Source of the DNA: Pandoraea sp.
GTDB taxonomy: Bacteria > Pseudomonadota > Gammaproteobacteria > Burkholderiales > Burkholderiaceae
Direction: 5' to 3'
NCBI GenBank assembly: GCA_031291335.1
Contig: JARLJF010000052.1
Location: 1-52,738 of the forward strand
DNA: 52,738 nt
Part shown: positions 34,379 through 42,796 of the stretch, piece after piece
Layout: every line of letters starts with the position of its first letter
How positions within the stretch are numbered: position 1 is the first letter of the stretch
Position numbers and translations under genes: made by a program
Notes under the pieces: model-generated
Databases searched by the model: none
Told to the model about the DNA's origin: nothing
What the model saw: the letters and a program-made list of their open reading frames with translations, nothing else

Positions 34379-35335
34379 TCAGCCTTTGACCTGATCGCGC
34401 ACGGCCTGCCAGAACGCTTCGACGACATCGCGTTTGGCGCGCTCGCGCCGGTTGCTGGCGTCGGTATAGGCGAGACGGTCGCGGTACAGGCGGATTTCCA
34501 TATCCAGGTGCCACGGGGTAGCGGCCTTGCCCGGGGGCGCGAGATCGATCAGTTCGTCTCGTGCGACCGAATCGACCACGGCGCTTTCCGGCAAAAAGGC
34601 CACACCGTGCCCGGCCAGCACCATCGCCTTGAGCGCCTCGGCCATGTCCGTCTCATACACCTTGTCCAGATACGGCGGACTCGACGCATCGCCGGCGAGC
34701 AGATCCGCCATGCGTCCGAGATAGGCATTCGACGTGTAGGCCAGATAAGGCACCGGGGCTTCGCGCGTGCCGGGCAGCTTGAACCGGGCGCGCTTTTGCG
34801 GCGTCGGGGCGCTGTAGGGGCTGAAACGCTCGCTGCCGAGGACGATCATCTCGTAGCGTGCCGCGTCGAGTTGCAGCGGCTGGCTGGGGTGGTAGTAGCA
34901 CATCAGCAGATCGCAGCCGCCGTCGGTCAGCGACATGGCCGCGTCGTGCACATTGAGCGCGCGCAGGCGACTGCGCAACAGGCCCAGACGCTTTTCCAGC
35001 GTCTTGAGCCAGCGCGGGAAGAATGTCATCGACAACGTGTGCGGCACGGCGAAGTCGAGCACCGAATGATCGGCTGAACGCTGTTCGCGCAACAAGGCAC
35101 GCGCTTCCTGGGCCTGAGAGAGCAGTGCGAGCGCCTGCTCGTAGAACACCTCACCGGCGGGGGTGAGGCGCGTGGGATAGCTGGAACGGTCGATGAGTTC
35201 GCTGCCGAGCCACGCCTCGAGCGACTGGATGCGGCGCGAGAACGCCGGCTGCGTCACATGACGCAATTCGGCCGAACGGCTGAAACTGTTCGTCTTGGCG
35301 AGTGACACAAAGTCCTCGAGCCATTTGATTTCCAT
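34379..35335 (-). CDS. LysR family regulator, HypT-like
   Basis: 318 residues. The N-terminal helix-turn-helix reads MEIKWLEDFVSLAKTNSFSRSAE with VTQPAFSRRIQSLEAWLG (about 28-45), and a LysR substrate domain follows (AVPHTLSMTFFPRWL, AYTSNAYLGRMADLL, VLAGHGVAFLPESAV). The IKWLEDF start and the YTSNAYLGR block resemble the HypT/YjiE hypochlorite-responsive branch. Redox sensing cannot be claimed from this: few Met or Cys positions can be compared by eye. It is upstream of gdhA on the same strand, across a 288-base gap containing inverted repeats, so gdhA is a candidate target. Confidence 0.88.
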   Translation of the reverse strand: MEIKWLEDFVSLAKTNSFSRSAELRHVTQPAFSRRIQSLEAWLGSELIDRSSYPTRLTPAGEVFYEQALALLSQAQEARALLREQRSADHSVLDFAVPHTLSMTFFPRWLKTLEKRLGLLRSRLRALNVHDAAMSLTDGGCDLLMCYYHPSQPLQLDAARYEMIVLGSERFSPYSAPTPQKRARFKLPGTREAPVPYLAYTSNAYLGRMADLLAGDASSPPYLDKVYETDMAEALKAMVLAGHGVAFLPESAVVDSVARDELIDLAPPGKAATPWHLDMEIRLYRDRLAYTDASNRRERAKRDVVEAFWQAVRDQVKG

Positions 35336-35466
35336 GCGGTACTCCCGCGTCGGCGATGTCAGCGCGCTAGTCTACTCAATCGCCCGCCCGGATGACAGGC
35401 CTACGCCCGTCATTCGTCGCTACGCCGGTTACACGGTCGTCGCGCTTACCTTCATGCCACCCGCGC

Positions 35467-37371
35467 TCAGGACACGACCGTCGCGAAGTGTGACGCCTCG
35501 GCATCCCCTTCCCCGCCGCGACGCTGCTGCTGCAACGCCCACATTTGCGCGTAGAGCCCCTCGGCATGGAGTAACGCATCGTGCGTGCCGCGCTCCACGA
35601 TGCGGCCCTTGTCGAGCACGATGATCTGCGCCGCGTGCACGACCGTCGAGAGGCGGTGCGCGATGACCAGCGTGGTGCGCTCGCGGGCGATGTTGCGCAA
35701 CTCCGACTGAATCGCCTGCTCGGAGCGCGAATCCAGCGCCGAGGTCGCCTCGTCGAAAATCAGAATGTGCGGATTCTTCAGAATGGTGCGGGCAATCGCC
35801 ACGCGCTGTTTCTCACCGCCGGAGAGCTTGAGACCACGCTCGCCGACCATCGATTCGTAACCGGCTGGCAGGCTCTCGATGAAGTCGTGAATGTGTGCTG
35901 CACGGGCCGCCGCAATCACCTGCTCGCGCGATGCCGACGGATTGCCGTACGCAATGTTGTAATAGATCGTGTCGTTGAACAGCACCGTATCCTGCGGCAC
36001 GATGCCGATGGCCGCGCGCAGCGAATCCTGCGTCACATCGCGAATGTCCTGACCGTCGATGGTGATGCGCCCGGCGGGCAAACCGGGGAAGCCGACGTCG
36101 TAGAAGCGGAACAACAGGCGCGAGAGCGTTGATTTTCCCGAGCCGCTGTGTCCGACGACGGCCGTGGTGGTCCCCGCCGCAACGGTGAAATCGACATCGT
36201 GCAGAATCTGGCGCGACGTCTCGTAGCCAAAATTCACGTGTTCGAAGCGCACAGTGCTGCCGCGACAGACCAGCGGCTGCGCCCCCGGCGGATCGGCCAC
36301 TTCGCGATTGACGTCGAGCAGCGTGAACATGCGATCCATGTCGGTCATCGCCTGCTTGAGTTCGCGGTAGATGACACCGAGGAAGTTCAGCGGAATGTAG
36401 AGCTGCAGCATGAACGTGTTGACGAGCACCAGATCGCCAAGCGTCATGCGTCCGCTCATCACACCCTGCGTGGCGTGCCAGAGAATCAGAATGAGCCCGC
36501 TCGCGATGATGACCTGCTGCCCGAAATTCAGCACCGAGAGCGAGTTCTGCGAGCGAATTGCGGCGGCACGATAGCGCTTGAGGTTCTCGTCGTAACGCTG
36601 CGTCTCGAATGCCTCGTTGCCGAAATACTTCACCGTCTCGTAGTTGATGAGCGAATCGATGGCGCGGGCGTTTGCCTTCGAGTCGAGTTCGTTCATCGTG
36701 CGACGAAAGTGCGTACGCCACTCCGTGACCTTCACCGTGAACACGATGTAGAACGCAAGCGCAATGAGCGTGACGACAGCGTAGAAAGCCTCGTAACGCA
36801 CGACGAAGAAGCCGAGCACGAGCGCCACTTCGATGAGCGTCGGCAGAATGCTGTAGAGCGAATACGAGATCATCGACTGGATGCCTCGCGTGCCTCGCTC
36901 GATATCGCGACTCATGCCGCCCGTCTGGCGCTCCAGGTGAAAGCGCAGCGACAATGCGTGCAGGTGATGAAACACCTTGAGCGCGATTTGCCGCACGGCG
37001 CTCTCCGTCACCTTGGAAAACAGGATTTCCCGCAACTCGGTGAAGAGCGACGTGGACAGTCGCACGATCCCGTAGGCGATGACCAGCAGGCCGAGGCTGC
37101 CCACGACGAGCAGACTCGGATCGCCCGACGCGCGGGCGGAGGCCGAGAGCGACGCCACGGGGCCCAGCCCGTCGACGATGTGCTTCATGATGATGGGCAC
37201 GCCGAGGTTGGCCACCTTGGCGAGGACCAGGCAGGACAGCGCCAGCGTGACGCGTCCGCGGTATTCAAGCAGGTAGGGGAACAGCGACTTGATGACTTGC
37301 CAGTCGCCGCGAGCAGGCTTGGGGGCGCTGGAGGCCGCCGGCGCGGGCTCGGCCGGAGTGAAACGTCTCAT
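35467..37371 (-). CDS. Atm1/HMT-type ABC transporter, fused permease and ATPase
   Basis: 634 residues: a six-helix type I exporter domain (about 30-330) followed by an ATPase with Walker A GHSGSGKST, signature LSGGEKQRVAIARTI and Walker B ILIFDEATSALD. In the membrane part, NYETVKYFGNEAFE (about 245-258) and the CDIERGTRGIQ-like SRDIERGTRGIQS are hallmarks of the Atm1/ABCB7 subfamily. That group exports glutathione-conjugated metals or sulfur species and supports Fe-S and heavy-metal homeostasis. It functions as a homodimer in the inner membrane. It is divergent from the thioesterase gene and convergent with nothing nearby. The substrate is inferred from the subfamily. Confidence 0.92.
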   Translation of the reverse strand: MRRFTPAEPAPAASSAPKPARGDWQVIKSLFPYLLEYRGRVTLALSCLVLAKVANLGVPIIMKHIVDGLGPVASLSASARASGDPSLLVVGSLGLLVIAYGIVRLSTSLFTELREILFSKVTESAVRQIALKVFHHLHALSLRFHLERQTGGMSRDIERGTRGIQSMISYSLYSILPTLIEVALVLGFFVVRYEAFYAVVTLIALAFYIVFTVKVTEWRTHFRRTMNELDSKANARAIDSLINYETVKYFGNEAFETQRYDENLKRYRAAAIRSQNSLSVLNFGQQVIIASGLILILWHATQGVMSGRMTLGDLVLVNTFMLQLYIPLNFLGVIYRELKQAMTDMDRMFTLLDVNREVADPPGAQPLVCRGSTVRFEHVNFGYETSRQILHDVDFTVAAGTTTAVVGHSGSGKSTLSRLLFRFYDVGFPGLPAGRITIDGQDIRDVTQDSLRAAIGIVPQDTVLFNDTIYYNIAYGNPSASREQVIAAARAAHIHDFIESLPAGYESMVGERGLKLSGGEKQRVAIARTILKNPHILIFDEATSALDSRSEQAIQSELRNIARERTTLVIAHRLSTVVHAAQIIVLDKGRIVERGTHDALLHAEGLYAQMWALQQQRRGGEGDAEASHFATVVS

Positions 37372-37575
37372 GATGGGGTTGGGGCGGCGTCCGGCTCGCG
37401 AGAGGGCTTTCCGCTAAAATCGTCGATGGCGTATTTTCGCAGAACCCGGCGTCTCATGCTGAGCCGACGCCGGGCGGCCCTCCCGCCTTTGGAGGCCCTC
37501 GGAACGACCGGTGCCGCCTGCCGATGCCCGTCTTCCCCGCTGTTTCCGGCTTTTCCGGCTCACGCAAGGAATCTC

Positions 37576-37995
37576 ATGAGTACCCCGACCCCTGCCCTCA
37601 CGGCCCTGCCCGAAGAAAAAGAACTGGCGCTGCGCGTGCTGCCGATGCCCGCCGACGCCAACGCCCATGGCGATGTCTTCGGCGGCTGGATCATGTCGCA
37701 GGTCGACATTGCCGGCTCGATCCCCGCCGCCCAGCGCGCCAACGGTCGCGTGGCGACCATTGCCGTCAACTCGTTCCTGTTCAAGGAGCCGGTGTTCGTC
37801 GGCGATCTGCTGAGCTTCTACGCCACGATCGTGAAGACCGGCAATACGTCGATCACGGTCTATGTCGAGGCTTACGCGCAGCGCATGCGTCTGTCGCACG
37901 AGATCGTCAAAGTCACCGAAGCGATGGTCACCTACGTGGCGACCGACGAAGACCGTCGTCCGCGTTCGCTGCCCAAGCTCGAAACGCTGGGCTGA
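37576..37995 (+). CDS. Acyl-CoA thioesterase, YciA-like
   Basis: 139 residues, a single hot-dog domain. ADANAHGDVFGGWIMSQVDIAG holds the catalytic Asp and the family's GG turn (stated in parts: NAHGDVFGGW, then MSQVDIAG), with VTVYVEAYAQR-type and EAMVTYVATD text in the C-terminal half. YciA-type enzymes hydrolyse a broad range of acyl-CoAs. The start has AAGGA six bases upstream; the frame is open much further but is antisense to the ABC gene there. It ends just before a strong terminator, convergent with the fatty-acid cluster, which suits a role in balancing acyl-CoA pools. Confidence 0.92.
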   Translation: MSTPTPALTALPEEKELALRVLPMPADANAHGDVFGGWIMSQVDIAGSIPAAQRANGRVATIAVNSFLFKEPVFVGDLLSFYATIVKTGNTSITVYVEAYAQRMRLSHEIVKVTEAMVTYVATDEDRRPRSLPKLETLG

Positions 37996-38011
37996 GCCGC
38001 TCACAACGTCA

Positions 38012-38052
38012 AACGCCGCGCGCCTCGCGATACGAGGCGGGCGGCGTTCTTG
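38012..38052. terminator. Long hairpin terminator after the thioesterase
   Basis: AACGCCGC (38012-38019) pairs with GCGGCGTT (38041-38048), and GCCTCG (38022-38027) with CGAGGC (38033-38038), with a 2-by-2 internal loop. CTTG follows. It separates the thioesterase from the convergent enoyl-CoA hydratase. Confidence 0.75.
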
Positions 38053-38139
38053 CATCTGCTTACCCGAAGGTTCGACGGTTCGACTATTCGGCGAGCTGAC
38101 GGCCCAACAATCCGCCGATCCTCCCGGCGGTGCCCTGTC

Positions 38140-38907
38140 TTACGAGAACTGGCTGAAATCCGGCTTGCGCTTCTCGAAGAACGCGGTAAAGGCCTCACGC
38201 GCCTCCGGTGAAACGAGCCGCTTTCCGAACTCCAGCGCCTCGTCACGAATGCGCTCCTGCACGTCGCGCGCGCTGTCGCCCTTCATCAACTGCTTGGTCA
38301 CGCGCAGGGAACCCGCCGGCATGGCGGCCAGTTGCGCGGCACGCTTCGCAGCGTAGTCCGCCAGTTCGGCCGCCGGCACAATGCGATTGACGAAACCCAT
38401 CGCTACCGCCTCGTTCACGTCGAACGGCTCACCGAAGAGCAGCTTCTCCGCAGCGCGCTGATAGCCAGCCACGCGCGGCAGCAACCAGCTCGACGCCGCC
38501 TCCGGACACAACGCCAGTTGCGAGAACGGCAGCGAGAAGCGCGCCGTATCGGCCGCGTACACCACGTCGCAATGCAGCAGCAGCGTCGTGCCGACACCGA
38601 CCGCATTGCCTGCCACGGCCGCGACAATCGGCTTGGTCGCCTGACTGATCGCGCGCAGGAACTGGAACACGGGCGCGTTCTCGTCCTTCGGCGGGTTCTT
38701 CAGAAAATCCTCGAGATCGTTGCCCGCCGAAAATGCCTCCGGTTGCCCCTGAATCAGAATCACGCGCAGCGACGGATCGGCCTCCGCTTCGGCAATGCCC
38801 TCCGCGATGGCCTGATACATGGCCGCCGTAATCGCATTCTTCTTGTGCGCGCGGTTGAAAGTCAGCACCTGCACAGCGCCCTGACGTTGCACCAAGACGT
38901 CTTCCAT
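38140..38907 (-). CDS. Enoyl-CoA hydratase/isomerase family protein
   Basis: 255 residues from ATG 38907 (MEDVLVQRQGAVQVLTFNR), with GAGGAG upstream. The crotonase-fold oxyanion-hole segments are FSAGNDLEDFL (about 63-73) and VAGNAVGVGTTLLLHCDVVYA (first part VAGNAVGVG, about 100). LALCPEAASSWLLPR is where the catalytic glutamates lie; the first Glu is replaced, as often in isomerase-like members. It hydrates or isomerises enoyl-CoAs. It is the distal gene of the fatty-acid cluster, 210 bases after fadA, with a hairpin and TATAAC-like box in the gap, so it may be separately expressed. Confidence 0.88.
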   Translation of the reverse strand: MEDVLVQRQGAVQVLTFNRAHKKNAITAAMYQAIAEGIAEAEADPSLRVILIQGQPEAFSAGNDLEDFLKNPPKDENAPVFQFLRAISQATKPIVAAVAGNAVGVGTTLLLHCDVVYAADTARFSLPFSQLALCPEAASSWLLPRVAGYQRAAEKLLFGEPFDVNEAVAMGFVNRIVPAAELADYAAKRAAQLAAMPAGSLRVTKQLMKGDSARDVQERIRDEALEFGKRLVSPEAREAFTAFFEKRKPDFSQFS

Positions 38908-38982
38908 CTCTTGTGTCTCCTCGGGATTGCGGGAAATCGGTGTTTCCGGCTGAGCCGGATCATCGCCCGTTATAAATGACAA

Positions 38983-39023
38983 CGCCGGGGCCGGCCACGC
39001 AATCGCGAATCCGCACCCCGGCG
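38983..39023 (-). terminator. Hairpin between fadA and the enoyl-CoA hydratase gene
   Basis: CGCCGGGG (38983-38990) pairs with CCCCGGCG (39016-39023) around a 25-base loop on the fadA 3' side. TTGTCA and TATAAC (minus strand) follow it but are too close together to form a standard promoter. The rest of this 210-base gap shows only a small TCCGGC/GCCGGA hairpin (38945-38959). Confidence 0.4.
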
Positions 39024-39117
39024 CCCTGAGCCGTCGTCTGCCGCCCGTCTTCCGGATATCTGCACACCAGCGACAAACCGCCGATGACGTCTCCCGCTTG
39101 ACGATGCAGTGACCTGG

Positions 39118-40317
39118 TTACATACGCTCGAGAATCCCCGCAGCGCCCATGCCGGTCCCCACACACATCGTCACCATGCCGTACTTCAGGTTGTGACGAC
39201 GCAGTGCGTGCACCACGGTGGCTGCGCGCACGGCACCGGTCGCACCCAGCGGGTGGCCCAGCGCAATCGCGCCGCCCATCGGGTTGACCTTGCTGGTATC
39301 GAGATCCAGATCCTTGATGACGGCCAGCGCCTGCGCTGCGAACGCTTCGTTCAGTTCGATCCAGTCCATCTGATCCTGCGTCAGTCCCGCAGCGCGCAGC
39401 GCGGCCGGAATGGCTTCCTTCGGACCGATGCCCATGATCTCCGGCGGCAGACCGCGCACGGCGAACGACACGAAACGGGCGAGCGGCGTGAGGTTGAACT
39501 CCTTGAGGATCTTCTCGCTCACGACGAGCAACGCACCGGCGCCATCCGACGTCTGCGAGCTATTGCCGGCCGTGACCGACCCTTTGTTCGCAAACACCGG
39601 ACGCAGCTTGCCCAGCCCTTCGATCGACGTATCCGGACGCGGACCTTCGTCGAGCGAAAGCGTGCGCGTAGCAATCGACACTTCGCCCGTCGCCAGATTC
39701 GGGAATCGTTCGACGATTTCGATCGGCGTGATCTCGTTCGCGAACTCGCCGCTCTGTTGCGCCTTGATGGCCTTCTGGTGCGAGGCCAACGCGAAGGCAT
39801 CCTGCGCCTCACGCGTCACGCCCCACTGCTGCGCGACCTTCTCGGCCGTCAGCCCCATGCCGTAGGCAATGCCAACATTCTCATCGCGCTCGAAGATCGA
39901 CGGCGAGAGCGACGGCGTGTTGCCCATCATCGGCACCATGCTCATGCTTTCCACGCCACCGGCGAACATCGCGTCGGCTTCGCCCACACGAATTCGGTCG
40001 GCTGCCATGGCGAGTGCGGTCAGGCCCGAGGCGCAGAAGCGGTTGACGGTCACGCCGCCCACCGTGTTCGGCAGGCCCGAGAGCAACGCACCGATACGCG
40101 CCACGTTCAGACCTTGCTGGGCTTCGGGAATCGCACAGCCGATGATCGCGTCTTCGATGACCTTCGGATCGAGATCCGGCACCTGTGCGAGCGTGCTCTT
40201 GAGGATGGTCGCGAGCAGATCGTCCGGACGGGTGTTCTTGTAGCTGCCCTTGGGTGCCTTGCCGATCGGCGCGCGCGTGGCGGCAACGATATAGGCGTCT
40301 TGCAGTTGTTTGCTCAT
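39118..40317 (-). CDS. fadA: Acetyl-CoA C-acyltransferase (3-ketoacyl-CoA thiolase)
   Basis: 399 residues. The acyl-accepting Cys95 is in VNRFCASGLT, ALGHPLGATGA holds the catalytic His and MCVGTGMGAAG the second Cys near the C-terminus. It splits 3-ketoacyl-CoA with CoA to acetyl-CoA and the shortened acyl-CoA, the last step of beta-oxidation. The ATG at 40317 gives the family start; an open frame upstream overlaps fadB. It lies 17 bases after the multifunctional gene and is certainly co-transcribed and probably forms a complex with its product. Confidence 0.95.
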   Translation of the reverse strand: MSKQLQDAYIVAATRAPIGKAPKGSYKNTRPDDLLATILKSTLAQVPDLDPKVIEDAIIGCAIPEAQQGLNVARIGALLSGLPNTVGGVTVNRFCASGLTALAMAADRIRVGEADAMFAGGVESMSMVPMMGNTPSLSPSIFERDENVGIAYGMGLTAEKVAQQWGVTREAQDAFALASHQKAIKAQQSGEFANEITPIEIVERFPNLATGEVSIATRTLSLDEGPRPDTSIEGLGKLRPVFANKGSVTAGNSSQTSDGAGALLVVSEKILKEFNLTPLARFVSFAVRGLPPEIMGIGPKEAIPAALRAAGLTQDQMDWIELNEAFAAQALAVIKDLDLDTSKVNPMGGAIALGHPLGATGAVRAATVVHALRRHNLKYGMVTMCVGTGMGAAGILERM

Positions 40318-40334
40318 GTCAGTCTCCGATCGGC

Positions 40335-42779
40335 TTAGTTGCGCACCGGCTTGCCGGATTGCAGCATGCCCATGATGCGTTCCTGGGTCTTCGACGTGCC
40401 CAGCAATTCGATGAAGGCACGGCGCTCGAGCGCCAGCAGCCACTCTTCGTTCACGAGGCTGCCAGCTTCCACGTCGCCGCCGCACACGGCTTCGGCAATA
40501 CGCGAGGCGATCAGGAAGTCGTGCGCCGAAATGAAGTTGCCGTCACGCATGTTCACGAGTTGCGCCTTGATCGTCGAGACGCCCGAGCGTCCCGCGACCG
40601 GAATGCCCGCCCGCTTGAGCGGCGGACGATACCCGGCCACCGCCAATGCACGCGCTTCGTTGCGAGCGACCGACAGCAGTTCGTGCACGTTGTAGACGAT
40701 GGTGTCCGTCGGCTTCAGGTAGCCCATATCGCGGGCGTCGAGCGCCGAAGCCGAGACCTTCGCCATCGCTGCATTGGTGAACGATTTGGTCACGAACTGC
40801 AGATACTGCACGCTGCTCGCGGCGTTCGCGGCGTCGGCCGCGCGAATCGCGGCTTCCTTCAGACCACCGCCCGCCGGCACGAGGCCCACGCCGACCTCTA
40901 CGAGACCGATGTAGCTCTCGAGGGCCGCCACGCGCTTCGCGCTATGCAGCAACAGTTCGCATCCGCCGCCCAGCGCAATGCCGGAGACCGCCGAGACAAC
41001 CGGCACCTGCGCATACTTCACGCGCATCATGCCGTCCTGGAATTTCTTGATGAACGGCTCGATGCCCTTTGCGCCCCCCATCATGAACGCCGGCATGGCG
41101 GCGGCCAGATCGGCACCGGCCGAGAACGGGCCGCCGGGCGCGCCGAGTTGCAGCGATGTCGGCTGCCACACGACCACGGCACGATACTGCTGCTCGGCCA
41201 GATCGATGGCACGGATCAGACCGTCGATGACGTCCGGCCCGATGGTATTCATCTTCGACTTGAACGAGACGATGAGCACATCGTCCTGGCCCGGGGTCTC
41301 GTCGACCCACACGCGCACGGCGTCGTTCTCTTCGATAGTCTTGCCGAACTGGCGCGGGTCGGCGCTGGCGCCACCCACGAGCGCCGCCGGGAACACCTGA
41401 CGCTGATACACCGGCAGCGTGCTGCGCGGCACGAAGGCGTCCCTGGCCGGGGCGTACGAGCCCTCAGCCGTATGCACGCCGCCTGCATCGGCAACCTTGC
41501 CGCTCGTCACCCACTTGGGCAGCGGGGCGTTCGACAATGCCTTGCCCGCGTCGATGTCTTCCTGCACCCATTGGGCGATGTCCTTCCAGCCAGCGGCCTG
41601 CCAGTCCTCGAACGGACCGGTGCTCCAGCCGAAGCCCCAGCGGATCGCGAAGTCCACTTCACGCGCGTTGTCGGCGATCTGCTCGAGATACACGCCAATG
41701 TAGTGGAACACGTCGCGGAACACGGCCCACAGGAACTGAGCCTGCGGATTCGTCGATTCGCGCAACAGACGCAAACGCTCGGCCGGGGCCTTCTTCAGAA
41801 TGCGCACGACCATCTCGTCGGCCTTCTTGCCCGACTCGACGTACTCGCCCGATTGCGGGTCGAGCACCTTGATGACCTTGCCTTCCTTCTTGTAGAAACC
41901 GGCGCCCGTCTTCTGACCCAGCGCGCCCTTCTCGACCAGCGCCTTCAGCACAGGCGGCGTGGCGTAGGTCGGTGCGAACGGGTCGTCCTTGAGGTTGTCC
42001 TGCATCGTCTTGATGACGTGCGCCATCGTGTCCAGACCGACCACGTCGGCCGTGCGGAACGTGGCCGACTTGGCGCGGCCGAGCTTGCTGCCGGTCAGAT
42101 CGTCAACGACATCGAACGGAATGCCGTATTTCTGCGCTTCGGCGAACACGGCCAGAATCGAGAACACACCGACGCGATTGGCGATGAAGTTCGGCGTGTC
42201 CTTCGCGCGCACCACACCCTTGCCGAGCGTGGACGTGAGGAACGTTTCGAGTTGATCGAGAATCGCCGGATCGGTGGTCGCGGTCGGAATCAGCTCGACC
42301 AGATGCATGTAGCGCGGCGGGTTGAAGAAGTGCACGCCGCAGAAGCGCGACTTCAGATCGGCGTCGAACCCTTCCGAGAGTTCGGTGATCGACAGACCGG
42401 ACGTGTTCGACGCGAAGATCGCGTGTTTGGCCAGATGCGGCGAGACCTTCTTGTACAGGTCGTGCTTCCAGTCCATGCGCTCGGCGATCGCTTCGATCAC
42501 CACGTCGCAGCCGGCGAGCTTCGCGAGGTCGTCTTCGTAGTTCGCCGTTTCGATGTATTGCGCGTCGGCCTTGTCGGCGAACGGCGCGGGGCTCAGCTTC
42601 TTCAGGCCGTCGATAGCGCGCGTGACGATGCCGTTCTTCGGGCCTTCCTTGGCCGGCAGATCGAACAGGACAACAGGCACTTTCGCATTGACGAGGTGGG
42701 CAGCGATCTGCGCACCCATCACGCCGGCGCCCAGCACGGCGACCTTGCGTACGACCAGGGGTTTGTTGGTTTGGCTCAC
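40335..42779 (-). CDS. fadN: 3-Hydroxyacyl-CoA dehydrogenase / enoyl-CoA hydratase (FadN-type)
   Basis: 814 residues with the dehydrogenase first: RKVAVLGAGVMGAQIAAHL (about 11-29) is the NAD site and IFASNTSGLSI and GVHFFNPPRYMHLVEL the substrate region. A crotonase-fold hydratase domain follows (about 480-700), with FSAGADLA and IALGGGCELLLHSAKR. This order is opposite to E. coli FadB and matches the Bacillus FadN/beta-proteobacterial type. The protein hydrates trans-2-enoyl-CoA and oxidises the 3-hydroxyacyl-CoA with NAD+. It follows the acyl-CoA dehydrogenase by 17 bases and precedes fadA by 17. The symbol is chosen by domain order. Confidence 0.93.
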   Translation of the reverse strand: MSQTNKPLVVRKVAVLGAGVMGAQIAAHLVNAKVPVVLFDLPAKEGPKNGIVTRAIDGLKKLSPAPFADKADAQYIETANYEDDLAKLAGCDVVIEAIAERMDWKHDLYKKVSPHLAKHAIFASNTSGLSITELSEGFDADLKSRFCGVHFFNPPRYMHLVELIPTATTDPAILDQLETFLTSTLGKGVVRAKDTPNFIANRVGVFSILAVFAEAQKYGIPFDVVDDLTGSKLGRAKSATFRTADVVGLDTMAHVIKTMQDNLKDDPFAPTYATPPVLKALVEKGALGQKTGAGFYKKEGKVIKVLDPQSGEYVESGKKADEMVVRILKKAPAERLRLLRESTNPQAQFLWAVFRDVFHYIGVYLEQIADNAREVDFAIRWGFGWSTGPFEDWQAAGWKDIAQWVQEDIDAGKALSNAPLPKWVTSGKVADAGGVHTAEGSYAPARDAFVPRSTLPVYQRQVFPAALVGGASADPRQFGKTIEENDAVRVWVDETPGQDDVLIVSFKSKMNTIGPDVIDGLIRAIDLAEQQYRAVVVWQPTSLQLGAPGGPFSAGADLAAAMPAFMMGGAKGIEPFIKKFQDGMMRVKYAQVPVVSAVSGIALGGGCELLLHSAKRVAALESYIGLVEVGVGLVPAGGGLKEAAIRAADAANAASSVQYLQFVTKSFTNAAMAKVSASALDARDMGYLKPTDTIVYNVHELLSVARNEARALAVAGYRPPLKRAGIPVAGRSGVSTIKAQLVNMRDGNFISAHDFLIASRIAEAVCGGDVEAGSLVNEEWLLALERRAFIELLGTSKTQERIMGMLQSGKPVRN

Positions 42780-42796
42780 GGTGATCTCCTCCGCTC

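Noticed and set aside
36148..37995. 615-codon frame ending in the thioesterase
   Set aside because: Upstream part is antisense to the ABC transporter; the thioesterase has its own ATG and ribosome site at 37576.
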